A stretch of DNA of 39,250 nucleotides from DASZXJ01 sp035545895. GTDB taxonomy: Bacteria; Planctomycetota; Phycisphaerae; Tepidisphaerales; Tepidisphaeraceae. This document shows positions 8,875-15,729 of this stretch, in pieces. Every line of letters starts with the position of its first letter. Within the stretch, counting starts at the first letter, position 1. The notes below the pieces were generated by a model. That model was not told where the DNA came from and ran no database searches. It saw only the letters and a program-made list of their open reading frames with translations. Location of the stretch: assembly GCA_035545895.1 (NCBI GenBank), contig DASZXJ010000119.1, positions 1 to 39,250 on the forward strand. The letters are read 5' to 3'. The position numbers and the translations under genes were made by a program.

Positions 8875-9090
8875 TCAGGACGATTTATGCCCTCGGCCGA
8901 GCTTCGGCAGCAGGCCACGTTTGCGGAGATCGACCAGCGCTCTCCACGACTCCTGATGGGTCGCAAACTTTCCATCATCTGTGTGGACAGATTTGATCAG
9001 TCGGTCCATCCCATGCGAATAAGGAAGACGGTCCAGAGGAACACCAATTTGAAGATATGCCTTCGCGAGGCGATTCTGAAAAGTGGACAT
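8875..9090 (-). CDS. Small protein of the LPY-DRL-WRAL-RK family (copy 1)
   Basis: 71 aa from ATG at 9090 (MSTFQNRLAKAYLQIG). No known family recognised. It shares with the 72-aa protein at 12601-12819 the ordered residues LPY, DRL, H..xWRAL, RK, L and K..R, at nearly the same spacing, so both belong to one small family. It is basic, predicted mostly helical, with no signal peptide or membrane segment; a small DNA- or RNA-binding role is possible but not shown. It lies 81 bases upstream of the csb1 extension on the same strand and may share its transcript. The frame is open further upstream, but that part looks non-coding. Confidence 0.6.
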   Translation of the reverse strand: MSTFQNRLAKAYLQIGVPLDRLPYSHGMDRLIKSVHTDDGKFATHQESWRALVDLRKRGLLPKLGRGHKSS

Positions 9091-9334
9091 GAAGCACCAT
9101 TCCAAAAACGTCCCGCCAGCGGATGCTACTGGACGGGCGTGGGACACACGATAGAATGGAAGGTGACATCTCGATCCACGGCCCGAGGCATCCGATGCCG
9201 ACCGGCCATACGTCGCCTCAGGAGCTTGAACCTCACTGGGGCGACGGCATTTTACCTTCGGGTTCTGAATCGTCAAGAGGAAAAATGGTTTCTCTTTACA
9301 ACTCATCCTTCAATGGGCTATAAGGTATCAGTTC
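9091..9334. other. Intergenic stretch before the CRISPR remnant
   Basis: No convincing gene. It would hold the promoter of the minus-strand small gene and, if the CRISPR remnant is read on the plus strand, its leader. Bases 9300-9320 form an inverted copy (18 of 21) of bases 9370-9390. Confidence 0.4.
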
Positions 9335-9441
9335 ATTTCCGCGCTGGCGAAGCGCGGCCCCATTGAAGGTAGCCCATTGATGGGCGAGTTGTTCAGACTG
9401 CATCACCTTCCGCGCTGATGAAGCGCGGCCCCATTGTCTCG
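9335..9441 (+). CRISPR. Two-repeat CRISPR remnant (one spacer)
   Basis: Two copies of a sequence with core TTCCGCGCTG-GAAGCGCGGCCCCATTG start at 9337 and 9408, exactly 71 bases apart. They differ at two loop positions and diverge at the right end. Each contains a 7-bp stem CCGCGCT/AGCGCGG with a 5-base loop. With a 36-base repeat (about 9335-9370 and 9406-9441) the spacer is 35 bases. Palindromic repeats ending GGCCCCATTGAAG are, from memory, usual for type I-G arrays in planctomycetes. The degenerate right end would be the trailer side. The alternative is a pair of dispersed palindromic elements. Confidence 0.6.
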
Positions 9442-9442
9442 A

Positions 9443-9739
9443 TCAGGCGGTCAGCCTGGTCGAGGCTTTTTGTTCGTGCTCGATGAGCTGAATGGGTATG
9501 CGCGTGGACGTGCTTTCATGCGGCAGGATGCGGGCTTGGCTTGAATGCGGCTGGCCATTGTTGGTAATGATGATCTGCACAAATTCGGAGGAAAGCTTCG
9601 GAGGTTCTGCGAAGATCAGCCGGTCAAATGAGACATGCGTGGGATGAAGGACGCGATCGCCGTCCAGTACCTGCACGTCCACGTAGTTCCACCGCGTGGC
9701 CGGGGTCCTAGTGGAAGCTGGATTGGCGGGAAGACTCAT
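9443..9739 (-). CDS. Conserved-looking 98-aa protein divergent from kinase-like gene
   Basis: 98 aa, beginning MSLPANPASTRTPATRWNYV, with a core DVQVLDGDRVLHPTHVSFDR then LSSEFVQIIITNNG and a tail LPHESTSTRIPIQLIE. The strand-rich pattern suggests a small beta fold. No known domain recognised. Its ATG (complement of 9737-9739) shares the CATG at 9737-9740 with the start of the divergent gene at 9738. It ends within a few bases of the second CRISPR-like repeat, whose stem-loop could act as its transcription stop. Function unknown. Confidence 0.7.
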   Translation of the reverse strand: MSLPANPASTRTPATRWNYVDVQVLDGDRVLHPTHVSFDRLIFAEPPKLSSEFVQIIITNNGQPHSSQARILPHESTSTRIPIQLIEHEQKASTRLTA

Positions 9740-10223
9740 GAGTCCTGATCTTACATCGGCTTTTCATGCGCGTCACGCGCGATTGTGCGTGGAAAAGCTC
9801 GGCGCCGGCGTGGGGCAGGATGGGACCGTCTGGCGAACGGCGCAGCACACGGCGGTGAAGTTCTTCGATCGCAGCGAGCGTTTTGAGCGGGAACGGGATG
9901 TCTACCAGTTATTGACGCGGAGGCAGATTCTTCGGGTCGCCAGTCACAACGTCCCGGAATTGATCCTTTTCGATGACGAGTTACGGGTCATCGAGATGAC
10001 GATCGTCACACGTCCCTTCATCCTCGACTTCGCCGGCGCCAAGCTGCCGCACGAGATTCCAGACTTCGACGCCGACGTGATCGAGGAGCATCATCGACAT
10101 CTTGAGGAGCTGTTCGGCGAGCGCTGGACCGATGCGCTGCACGTCGCCGAGATGTTCCGGCTGGAAACCGGGTACACGCTACTCGATATCCATCCGGGAA
10201 ACATCGCCTTCGCCGGCGAGTGA
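9738..10223 (+). CDS. Minimal protein-kinase-like protein
   Basis: 161 aa. It has a glycine-rich start (KLGAGVGQDGTVWRT), an invariant-lysine-like strand (TAVKFFDR, Lys41), a glutamate-bearing helix (FERERDVYQLL) and a catalytic-loop-like end LLDIHPGNIAFAGE (Asp150, Asn155). The protein stops right after the loop, so the DFG motif and most of the C-lobe are absent. Planctomycetes have short proteins of this plan, often ending D-x-K/H-PGN-I-x-F, so this may be a complete minimal or pseudokinase rather than a truncation. Start codon overlaps the divergent 98-aa gene; GGCGGGAAG lies upstream. Convergent with the WYL regulator, 7 bases apart. Confidence 0.75.
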   Translation: MSPDLTSAFHARHARLCVEKLGAGVGQDGTVWRTAQHTAVKFFDRSERFERERDVYQLLTRRQILRVASHNVPELILFDDELRVIEMTIVTRPFILDFAGAKLPHEIPDFDADVIEEHHRHLEELFGERWTDALHVAEMFRLETGYTLLDIHPGNIAFAGE

Positions 10224-10230
10224 GGCGGAG

Positions 10231-11247
10231 TCAGCGCGGCCTGCGTTTTTTCTTCGTGTATCGTTTGACCTTTTCCCGGGCGAGTTGTTTGACGCGCTGG
10301 ATCAACTCCGGCGGTTCCAATACCGTCGCGCCGGGGCCGTAGCCGAGGACCCACCAGACGATTTCGTCCAGGCCATCGACCGTGAAGCGGAGCGTGACTG
10401 AGCCGGCGGCGTGGTCCCATTCTTCCTGCTGCGTGGGATGCCAGCGGGTTTCGCTGGCGGTGTCGGCGAATTCGCGATCGAAACGGATGGCGATTTGATA
10501 GGACTTGTCGCCGCGGATCATGCGCCAGGCGTTGCCGAGATCGGCGTGCAGGTTGAAGTCGTCGGGAATGGCAAACGGCCGATCCGTCGCGCGGATCAAG
10601 GTGAAGCGATTGAGTTTCAGCCGGCGAATCGCGCCGCGCCCGCTGTGGTGGCCGACGACGTACCAAGCGCGCTGGCAATACCAGAGCGCATAAGGGTGTA
10701 GATCGAATGCTTCATCGTCGCCATTCTTTCCGGCCAAGTGAGTTTTGGCGGGTTCATATTTGCATCGCAGCATGCGCCGCTGCGCGATGGCGGCGCGGAC
10801 CTGGTCGTAGACATCACGGGACGAATCGTCCGCCTGTGAGCGGGCGAGATCGACATGAATGCACCCATCGCTTGGCTGGACGGCGCCGAGAATGACAGCG
10901 GGAAGCTGCGAACGGAGCTTCTCCGCGGCGCGCGAGGCAGCGCCGTAAAACGGAATCTGCCTGCCATCCCCTGCCTGTTCGAGCAGTTCGACCACCGCCA
11001 TCGCCTCGTCGAGCGTGAACTCGATCGGCGGCATGAAGAAGCCTTTAGCGATCTTGTAGCCTTGGGTTTCGGGATCAAACGCGCACGGGAATCCCGATTC
11101 GTTGAGCGTTCTGATATCGCGATGGATCGATCGAACATGAACCTCGCACAGCCGAGCCAGGTCGCGCACGTTCAACCCGCGCCGCCCCTGGATCGCGGAC
11201 AGCAGGCGCAACAAGCGATTGAGCCGAGTATCGTATTTTCGCCCCAT
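10231..11247 (-). CDS. HTH-WYL transcriptional regulator
   Basis: 338 aa. The N-terminal winged helix-turn-helix (DeoR/HTH_11 type; RLLRLLSAIQGRRGLNVRDL, then VHVRSIHRDIRTLNESGF) is followed by a WYL domain (residues about 145-235: LRCKYEPA, HPYALWYCQRAWYVVGHHSG, LKLNRF) and a WCX-like C-terminal region (VTLRFTVDGLDEIVWWVLGYG). WYL proteins often regulate defence loci by sensing nucleic acids or nucleotides, so control of the neighbouring CRISPR or DndB-like genes is plausible. No Shine-Dalgarno sequence is visible before the ATG at 11247, so translation may be leaderless. Its tail is lysine/arginine rich (KRYTKKKRRPR). Confidence 0.93.
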   Translation of the reverse strand: MGRKYDTRLNRLLRLLSAIQGRRGLNVRDLARLCEVHVRSIHRDIRTLNESGFPCAFDPETQGYKIAKGFFMPPIEFTLDEAMAVVELLEQAGDGRQIPFYGAASRAAEKLRSQLPAVILGAVQPSDGCIHVDLARSQADDSSRDVYDQVRAAIAQRRMLRCKYEPAKTHLAGKNGDDEAFDLHPYALWYCQRAWYVVGHHSGRGAIRRLKLNRFTLIRATDRPFAIPDDFNLHADLGNAWRMIRGDKSYQIAIRFDREFADTASETRWHPTQQEEWDHAAGSVTLRFTVDGLDEIVWWVLGYGPGATVLEPPELIQRVKQLAREKVKRYTKKKRRPR

Positions 11248-11290
11248 ACGATGACGATACGGCTCGGCACGCGACAGTCAATCGTCGCGG

Positions 11291-12496
11291 GTGTCAGATG
11301 AATCAGCGATTAATTTCAAGCCCGTCAGCGACTCATCGATGTTGGGCACGTTGGAGATGGACTTCGAGGACGCGAACTTCGTCATCAATGATGGACAGCA
11401 TCGCTGTGCGGCGATCGCTGCTGCCATTAAGGAGAATCCGGCGCTCGCAGATGAATCGATCTCGGTCTTGTTGTTTCCTTACGAAAGCCGATCACGCGTT
11501 CAGCAGATGTTCTCAGACCTGAACCGCTTCGTCGTCAAAACGTCTAAGTCGCTCGACATCTTGTACGACAAGCGTGATCCGATGTCTCTTGTCACGCTTG
11601 AGGTCTGCGACAAAGTTTCCGTTTTCCATGACCAAGTTGACAAGGATGCAGTGTCGTTACCGGTTCGTTCTCGCATGCTGTTCAGCCTTTCGTCGATTTA
11701 CGATGCAAACACCGAATTGCTCCGTGGAATGATGGACACTGCTTCTCATCACGAAATGGTTACAACCGCTGTTGAATTCTGGACCGCAGTAAGTAAAGCA
11801 ATTCCGGCCTGGGGCAAGGTCAAGGCTGGCGAATGGAATGCGATGGATCTGCGCCAAGGGAGTATTTCGTCACACTCTGTGGTTCTGAGAGCGATCGGAG
11901 GAATTGGCGGCGAGATCATGCGCGAATATCGAGACGACTGGAAAGGAAAGTTGCTGGACCTAGCAACAGTCAATTGGAACAAATCCAACCGCGACTGGGA
12001 AAACATCTGTATTGTTGCCGGTTCAGTCATCTCCAACCGACAGGCGCGTCTGGCAACTAAGGCTTACCTAAAGAAGCACATGGGGCTGTCGCTCACCGAT
12101 CCAGAGCGAAGATGCCTTCCTGGTTCGGACGGTGACGGGGGTAGTGCTCTTGTTGGCGCCAATGGCCAAAAGCATTACGTCTTGTTTGGAAAACCTCACG
12201 CCGGCGAGAGTCTGCGCGACATTCTCGTCCACATTCTCGACGAGTTGCACAATACTAAACCGGGATGCTTGGAACACATTCGCGGTGGTCGGTCGCGTCC
12301 TTATGTGGCGCGGACTAGAGAAGCCCTTTTCCCAGGTAGTCCGCACCTCGGTGAAAATGACAACCATAGCCGCAAGTTGGCCTGCGGCTTGTACGTGGAT
12401 GTCAACAATAGCGAAGGATCAATTAAGAACATTATCGAGCAGGCTTGCGAAGCTGCTGGCGTGCAGTTTGGCAAGGATGTGGCCTTGCAGTTCTAA
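11291..12496 (+). CDS. Orphan DndB-like DGQHR-domain protein, N-terminus missing
   Basis: 401 aa from GTG at 11291; the frame is closed by a stop at 11252. Residues 1-272 match the DndB/DGQHR family: INDGQHRCAAIAAAIKENP (about 32-50), LNRFVVKTSKSLDILYDKRD (77-96). In DndB proteins the DGQHR motif usually lies over 100 residues from the N-terminus; here it is at 34-38, so about 80-90 residues are missing. Residues about 290-401 form a separate C-terminal part (RPYVARTREALFP, LYVDVNNS, IIEQACEAAGVQFGKD) that I do not recognise. DndB is the regulator of DNA phosphorothioation, but dndA, C, D and E are absent. No clear ribosome binding site is seen. It may be a remnant or a stand-alone variant. 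Confidence 0.75.
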   Translation: MSDESAINFKPVSDSSMLGTLEMDFEDANFVINDGQHRCAAIAAAIKENPALADESISVLLFPYESRSRVQQMFSDLNRFVVKTSKSLDILYDKRDPMSLVTLEVCDKVSVFHDQVDKDAVSLPVRSRMLFSLSSIYDANTELLRGMMDTASHHEMVTTAVEFWTAVSKAIPAWGKVKAGEWNAMDLRQGSISSHSVVLRAIGGIGGEIMREYRDDWKGKLLDLATVNWNKSNRDWENICIVAGSVISNRQARLATKAYLKKHMGLSLTDPERRCLPGSDGDGGSALVGANGQKHYVLFGKPHAGESLRDILVHILDELHNTKPGCLEHIRGGRSRPYVARTREALFPGSPHLGENDNHSRKLACGLYVDVNNSEGSIKNIIEQACEAAGVQFGKDVALQF

Positions 12497-12512
12497 GCTG
12501 TCTCACATGTCG

Positions 12513-12550
12513 CGACCCGGCCGTGTCTTTCGGTAGATACGGCTGGGTCG
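12513..12550 (+). terminator. Stem-loop after the DndB-like gene
   Basis: CGACCCGGCCGT (12513-12524) pairs with ACGGCTGGGTCG (12539-12550) over 12 bp, with one G-T pair and a 14-base loop. It sits 16 bases after the stop codon. The following GGGCTTTGTC is only weakly T-rich, so it may be a terminator or a structured leader of the next small gene. Confidence 0.5.
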
Positions 12551-12600
12551 GGGCTTTGTCGCTTCATTCCAAATGTATCCCTTGATCGAAAGGCGGAATC

Positions 12601-12819
12601 ATGTCGCGCCTCTATCTCAGCAATGCGCACAAGGAAATTGTCACAGAGTTGTACGCTCGAACTACATCCACGGTCGATGACCTTCCATATACAGACGAAC
12701 TTGATCGACTTCACTCAGAGTTTGAATACCGTAGTGGCCGGTCGATATCAAAACACGACTTCTGGCGCGCGTTGTCGAATGCGCGCAAGGCAAATCGACT
12801 GATTCGCAAAGAGCGTTGA
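12601..12819 (+). CDS. Small protein of the LPY-DRL-WRAL-RK family (copy 2)
   Basis: 72 aa. It begins MSRLYLSNAHKEIVTELYAR, followed by LPYTDELDRLHSEF, HDFWRALSNARKANRL and IRKER. The same ordered residues occur in the 71-aa protein at 8875-9090, so these two are homologues. No known family recognised. The ATG at 12601 is preceded by AAAGGCGGAATC, an acceptable but weak binding site. It follows the DndB-like gene by 104 bases on the same strand and could be co-expressed. The charge pattern (acidic middle, basic end) and probable helices would suit a nucleic-acid-binding or adaptor protein, which is an inference only. Confidence 0.7.
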   Translation: MSRLYLSNAHKEIVTELYARTTSTVDDLPYTDELDRLHSEFEYRSGRSISKHDFWRALSNARKANRLIRKER

Positions 12820-13091
12820 TCCAGCAATAACAATGTTAGGATGCTGGAAACGCGCGATTACATCAGACGCACGCGATTCGTGTTGAGCTGAACGCGCGTC
12901 GGAACCTGCTAAGCGCGCGAGTAGGCGAGGTAGATGTTCGTTTGGCTGAATCAAACATGCGAACAAGTTATCTCGACGCACGTTTGGTTGATCCAAACGC
13001 GCGTTGAAATGACGCAAATTCTCGTTTTACTCGTTAAGGCATGCTCTACACTCGCCGATGCGAATCGTAACGCGGTTATCCGCTGAATGAA
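12820..13091. other. Palindrome-rich intergenic region between small gene and cas2
   Basis: No gene or CRISPR array is seen, although this is where an array might lie next to cas2. It contains several ACGCGCG words and two related hairpins: CGTTTGGCTGAATCAAAC (12939-12956) and CGTTTGGTTGATCCAAAC (12981-12998), 42 bases apart. The second has a perfect 7-bp stem, CGTTTGG/CCAAACG. Both genes flanking the region end into it, so they could be bidirectional terminators or protein-binding sites. Confidence 0.5.
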
Positions 13092-13382
13092 TCAGATCAC
13101 CACCATCCCCGTTTCCCCCTTCGGCAGGCTCGATCCCAGGACGGTCGCGGCGTCGCGGGCTGTTTCTTCATCAGGGCCCAGATCGACGATCACGCATTGG
13201 TCTTCCTTGAGGTTCATCACCTCTTCGAGTTGGCCTTGCATTCGGACGCGATCGATCTCTTTTAGAACGCAGAAGAAGACGGAGTATTGCCACCATTCGC
13301 CATGGCCGTTCATGATCTTGAAGACTTTGCGCCAGCGCTTTTGATTGGAAATGTCATAAAAAACGATGTAGCAGCGGCGCAT
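13092..13382 (-). CDS. cas2: CRISPR adaptation protein Cas2
   Basis: 96 aa. The ferredoxin-like fold is recognisable from MRRCYIVFYDISNQKRWRKV, with the metal-binding aspartate in YDIS, then the segment QYSVFFCVLKEIDRVRMQGQ. Cas2 forms the central dimer of the Cas1-Cas2 integrase. The start is ATG at 13382, with TTGGAG about 7 bases upstream; an in-frame TTG 12 bases earlier has poorer spacing. It lies 82 bases downstream of cas4-cas1 on the same strand and would be transcribed with it. Confidence 0.93.
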   Translation of the reverse strand: MRRCYIVFYDISNQKRWRKVFKIMNGHGEWWQYSVFFCVLKEIDRVRMQGQLEEVMNLKEDQCVIVDLGPDEETARDAATVLGSSLPKGETGMVVI

Positions 13383-13393
13383 GATTGACTCCA

Positions 13394-13463
13394 AGTTGTC
13401 AGTGGCCAGTTGTCAGTTGCCAGTAAAGACCAATTTGTGTTCATCCGCGTTCATCCGTAGTTC
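13394..13463. repeat. Two short intergenic repeat elements between cas1 and cas2
   Basis: Bases 13394-13424 contain AGTTGTCAGTGGCCAGT followed by TGTCAGTTGCCAGT, an internal near-duplication. Bases 13438-13463 contain GTTCATCCGC and GTTCATCCGT in tandem. From memory, such words occur as dispersed intergenic repeats in many planctomycetes and other environmental genomes. They fill almost the whole gap, from 12 bases upstream of the cas2 start to the cas1 stop. Confidence 0.5.
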
Positions 13464-13464
13464 T

Positions 13465-15183
13465 CTATCTCGTGGTCAGAAATGCCAATGTTGGCACTTC
13501 GCCAAGCAACCAGGCGGCGATCATTCTTGCATGGAGCATCAACATTCGACGGTACGAAAGCTTGTAGCCGAAAACCGGATGGGTGACTTCGGTATCCATG
13601 CGCCGTCCCCAGGCGCCGAAGAAAGCGCGACGGCCGGAATCGGTCAGGATGCAACCTGCGGCGGTGCGTTGGAAATGCCCTTCAGTCAGTTCACCGCGAT
13701 TGAAACAGGAGACGGCGACGGAATCGGCAATCAGCGGGCGGAACGGTTCCATCAAATCCAGCGCCAGAGCGGGCCGCCCGGGGCGGCAGGTGTGGAATGC
13801 GCCGAGGGTTGGTTCCAGACGCGCCAGCCGTAACGCGCTGACACATTCGTGCGCAAGCATGGTGTAAGCGAACGAGAGCACCGCGTTGATCGGGTCGGGT
13901 GGGGGTCGGCGCTGGCGACCATTGGCATCAAATTCGTTGGCGATCGGTGTTTTGAACATGCCGGAGAAATGCTCGAAATAGATGGCGCCCGCTTGGCCTT
14001 CATGGCCGCGCATCACATCAAGACTCATGGCGTTCCGCGCCGCTTCCGCCTGCGTTAAAAGGTCCTCCATCGCCATGTCCGGCATGGAGGAATGATTGCG
14101 TTGAAGGAGAACCCGCTGGTTGATGATCTTCGCGGAGATCAACGCGCGAGCCAGTTCCAGGCATCGATCAGGTTGGTCAAATATGCGGACCTGGGCCCGA
14201 CGAACATCGGCGCTGACAGAATCCAGCGGATCGACCATCGCGATCAACCGGCCTGAGGACGACATAAATGCAACCGGAACATTGCGGTCTGCCAGGGTGT
14301 GCAGTGCTTGGGTGGAGAGCTGGACGCCGCCAAGCACGGCAAGGCTTTCCAAACTGGCGATGGGGATTTTCCGACTCTCCTGTCCGTCTTTATCGGTGAT
14401 TTTCAGCGCCAGTCCGCTGATGCCAATGCGCGTGCCGTCTTGCTGGGCGACGACATGTAGCGCATCGTCGCGGGTCGGCCAAATGCGGCGCGGACTTACG
14501 GATTCTTCGCATGCCCGCTGCTGATTGACCTCATCGGGCAAGCAGATCGGTTGCAGCGAGCAGCGAAGACAGCGCGGATCATTCACCAAAGGTAGCGGTC
14601 GTTTCTTCGTCGCCGCTGTTTCCTTTGCAGCGCGCAACGTACTCAATGCTTCTTCGCGAAGTGTCGCATCGACAGCAATGCGCAAGCGCAGCTTCTCTGC
14701 CGCGTAATAAAGGATCGCTTCCGGCACCGTGTATCCGGCTTCTTCCAGAAGAATCGCCTGCAATCCGACTTGCACGCGGTCGGTTGGCCAAGGCTCCGCG
14801 CCGGGTGGTGCGGGATCGTTTTCACCGGGATCATCCGGTGGCGTCCAGGATGGATGACGAGGCCGGCCTTTTCTGTATTCGACGGGAATGGCAACTTTGC
14901 CGTTGATTTCAGCCAGGTCCAATGTCGCGGTCAAGCCAAGTGCCGCGCTCGTCAATGTCAGGCTGCGCGCGGTATGAGGGCGCGACTCATCGGTTTCATC
15001 GCCGTTACCATTGCCATCCGAACTTTTAACTGCGCTAGGCCGATGGACGCGGCGATGAACCAGATTGCCTTGCTCTGTATCCGTATTGGGAAGATGAATC
15101 CCTTCAACCTCCATGAGGTAGAACAGTCGCGGGCAGTACGCAAATTCCGCCACATGGCGCGCAGGCCAAAGGTATTCATCCAT
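13465..15183 (-). CDS. cas4-cas1: Cas4-Cas1 fusion protein (type I-G adaptation)
   Basis: 572 aa. The N-terminal third is Cas4: AEFAYCPRLFYLMEVEGI carries the first cluster cysteine (Cys17), and CLRCSLQPICLPDE (about 204-217) the other three, so the 4Fe-4S RecB-like exonuclease motif is intact. The variable middle is acidic and proline rich. Cas1 occupies about 230-572, with catalytic residues visible in GQAGAIYFEHFS (Glu), FHTCRPGRPALALDLMEPFR (His and acidic residue). The fusion is typical of subtype I-G: Cas4 trims and orients prespacers by PAM, and Cas1 integrates them. ATG at 15183 with CCGGGGA upstream. Confidence 0.95.
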   Translation of the reverse strand: MDEYLWPARHVAEFAYCPRLFYLMEVEGIHLPNTDTEQGNLVHRRVHRPSAVKSSDGNGNGDETDESRPHTARSLTLTSAALGLTATLDLAEINGKVAIPVEYRKGRPRHPSWTPPDDPGENDPAPPGAEPWPTDRVQVGLQAILLEEAGYTVPEAILYYAAEKLRLRIAVDATLREEALSTLRAAKETAATKKRPLPLVNDPRCLRCSLQPICLPDEVNQQRACEESVSPRRIWPTRDDALHVVAQQDGTRIGISGLALKITDKDGQESRKIPIASLESLAVLGGVQLSTQALHTLADRNVPVAFMSSSGRLIAMVDPLDSVSADVRRAQVRIFDQPDRCLELARALISAKIINQRVLLQRNHSSMPDMAMEDLLTQAEAARNAMSLDVMRGHEGQAGAIYFEHFSGMFKTPIANEFDANGRQRRPPPDPINAVLSFAYTMLAHECVSALRLARLEPTLGAFHTCRPGRPALALDLMEPFRPLIADSVAVSCFNRGELTEGHFQRTAAGCILTDSGRRAFFGAWGRRMDTEVTHPVFGYKLSYRRMLMLHARMIAAWLLGEVPTLAFLTTR

Positions 15184-15489
15184 AACAATCCCCGGCGGTG
15201 GAAAAGCTCAAACGTGGTCAGTGTAACAATATTGTGCGCGCGGAATTGATAAAGCCTGCCGGATCACGACCTAAACGCCGGAATTTGTAGTGTCTACGAG
15301 ATTTATGATGATTATGATGCGAATACAGTGAGTCTCTCGCGAAGTTGCTCTTGCGTATTTGGGATACAGCATTTCCAGCAGCGGCGCGGCTTCGTCCAAT
15401 GATGTTTCAAGGCGCAAAATGATCGTGCAAATGATCAAATCCAACGGCGCCTCACGGGGCGCTTGTAAGCGAGTTCGCTCGCCGCTCGC
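15184..15489. other. Intergenic region upstream of cas4-cas1
   Basis: No protein-like frame. It must contain the minus-strand promoter of cas4-cas1; an AT-rich patch near 15220-15250 (AATATTGTTACAC on the minus strand) is a weak candidate for the -10 region. The right part, GCGAGTTCGCTCGC near 15470-15483, can fold into a small hairpin downstream of the DUF1559 fragment. Confidence 0.4.
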
Positions 15490-15720
15490 TCATTGCGGAT
15501 CGTACATCCTGTTATCTTTCGATAGAAAGCCTGTACCCAGCGAGACATTGGCCGCGCCGTCTTTGTTGTCAGTAAAGCAATCCTTTAACGATTCGGCGTG
15601 TCCGTCGCAGAACGCGACGTTGGTGTATCCGACGTGGCGAAAACCTTGCGTCCCGGCCCAACGGCCATTGAATAGAGCGTCGCCGGGATTAGGCCAAGGT
15701 GCCCGCAAGAATTTATTAAA
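15490..15720 (-). pseudogene. C-terminal fragment of a DUF1559 / H-X9-DG protein
   Basis: About 75 codons remain. FRHVGYTNVAFCDGHAESLK contains the H-X9-DG signature (His, nine residues, Asp-Gly) of the C-terminus of DUF1559 pilin-like secreted proteins, which are very numerous in planctomycetes, and the end GFLSKDNRMYDPQ is also typical. An in-frame stop lies only a few codons upstream in AT-rich DNA, so about 250 or more N-terminal residues are missing. This is a decayed gene, useful as a lineage marker. Confidence 0.8.
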
Positions 15721-15729
15721 TTAATATTT

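Noticed and set aside
8824..9366. 180-codon plus-strand frame across the small gene and CRISPR remnant
   Set aside because: Composition is irregular, it runs through the palindromic repeat, and the minus-strand small protein has a homologue in the window.
12748..13017. 89-codon minus-strand frame with recurring QPN
   Set aside because: The QPN recurrence comes from the two related hairpins; it overlaps the end of the 72-aa gene and lacks a ribosome binding site.
12820..13091. CRISPR array next to cas2
   Set aside because: Only two 18-base related hairpins 42 bases apart are present; there are no regularly spaced repeats of array length.
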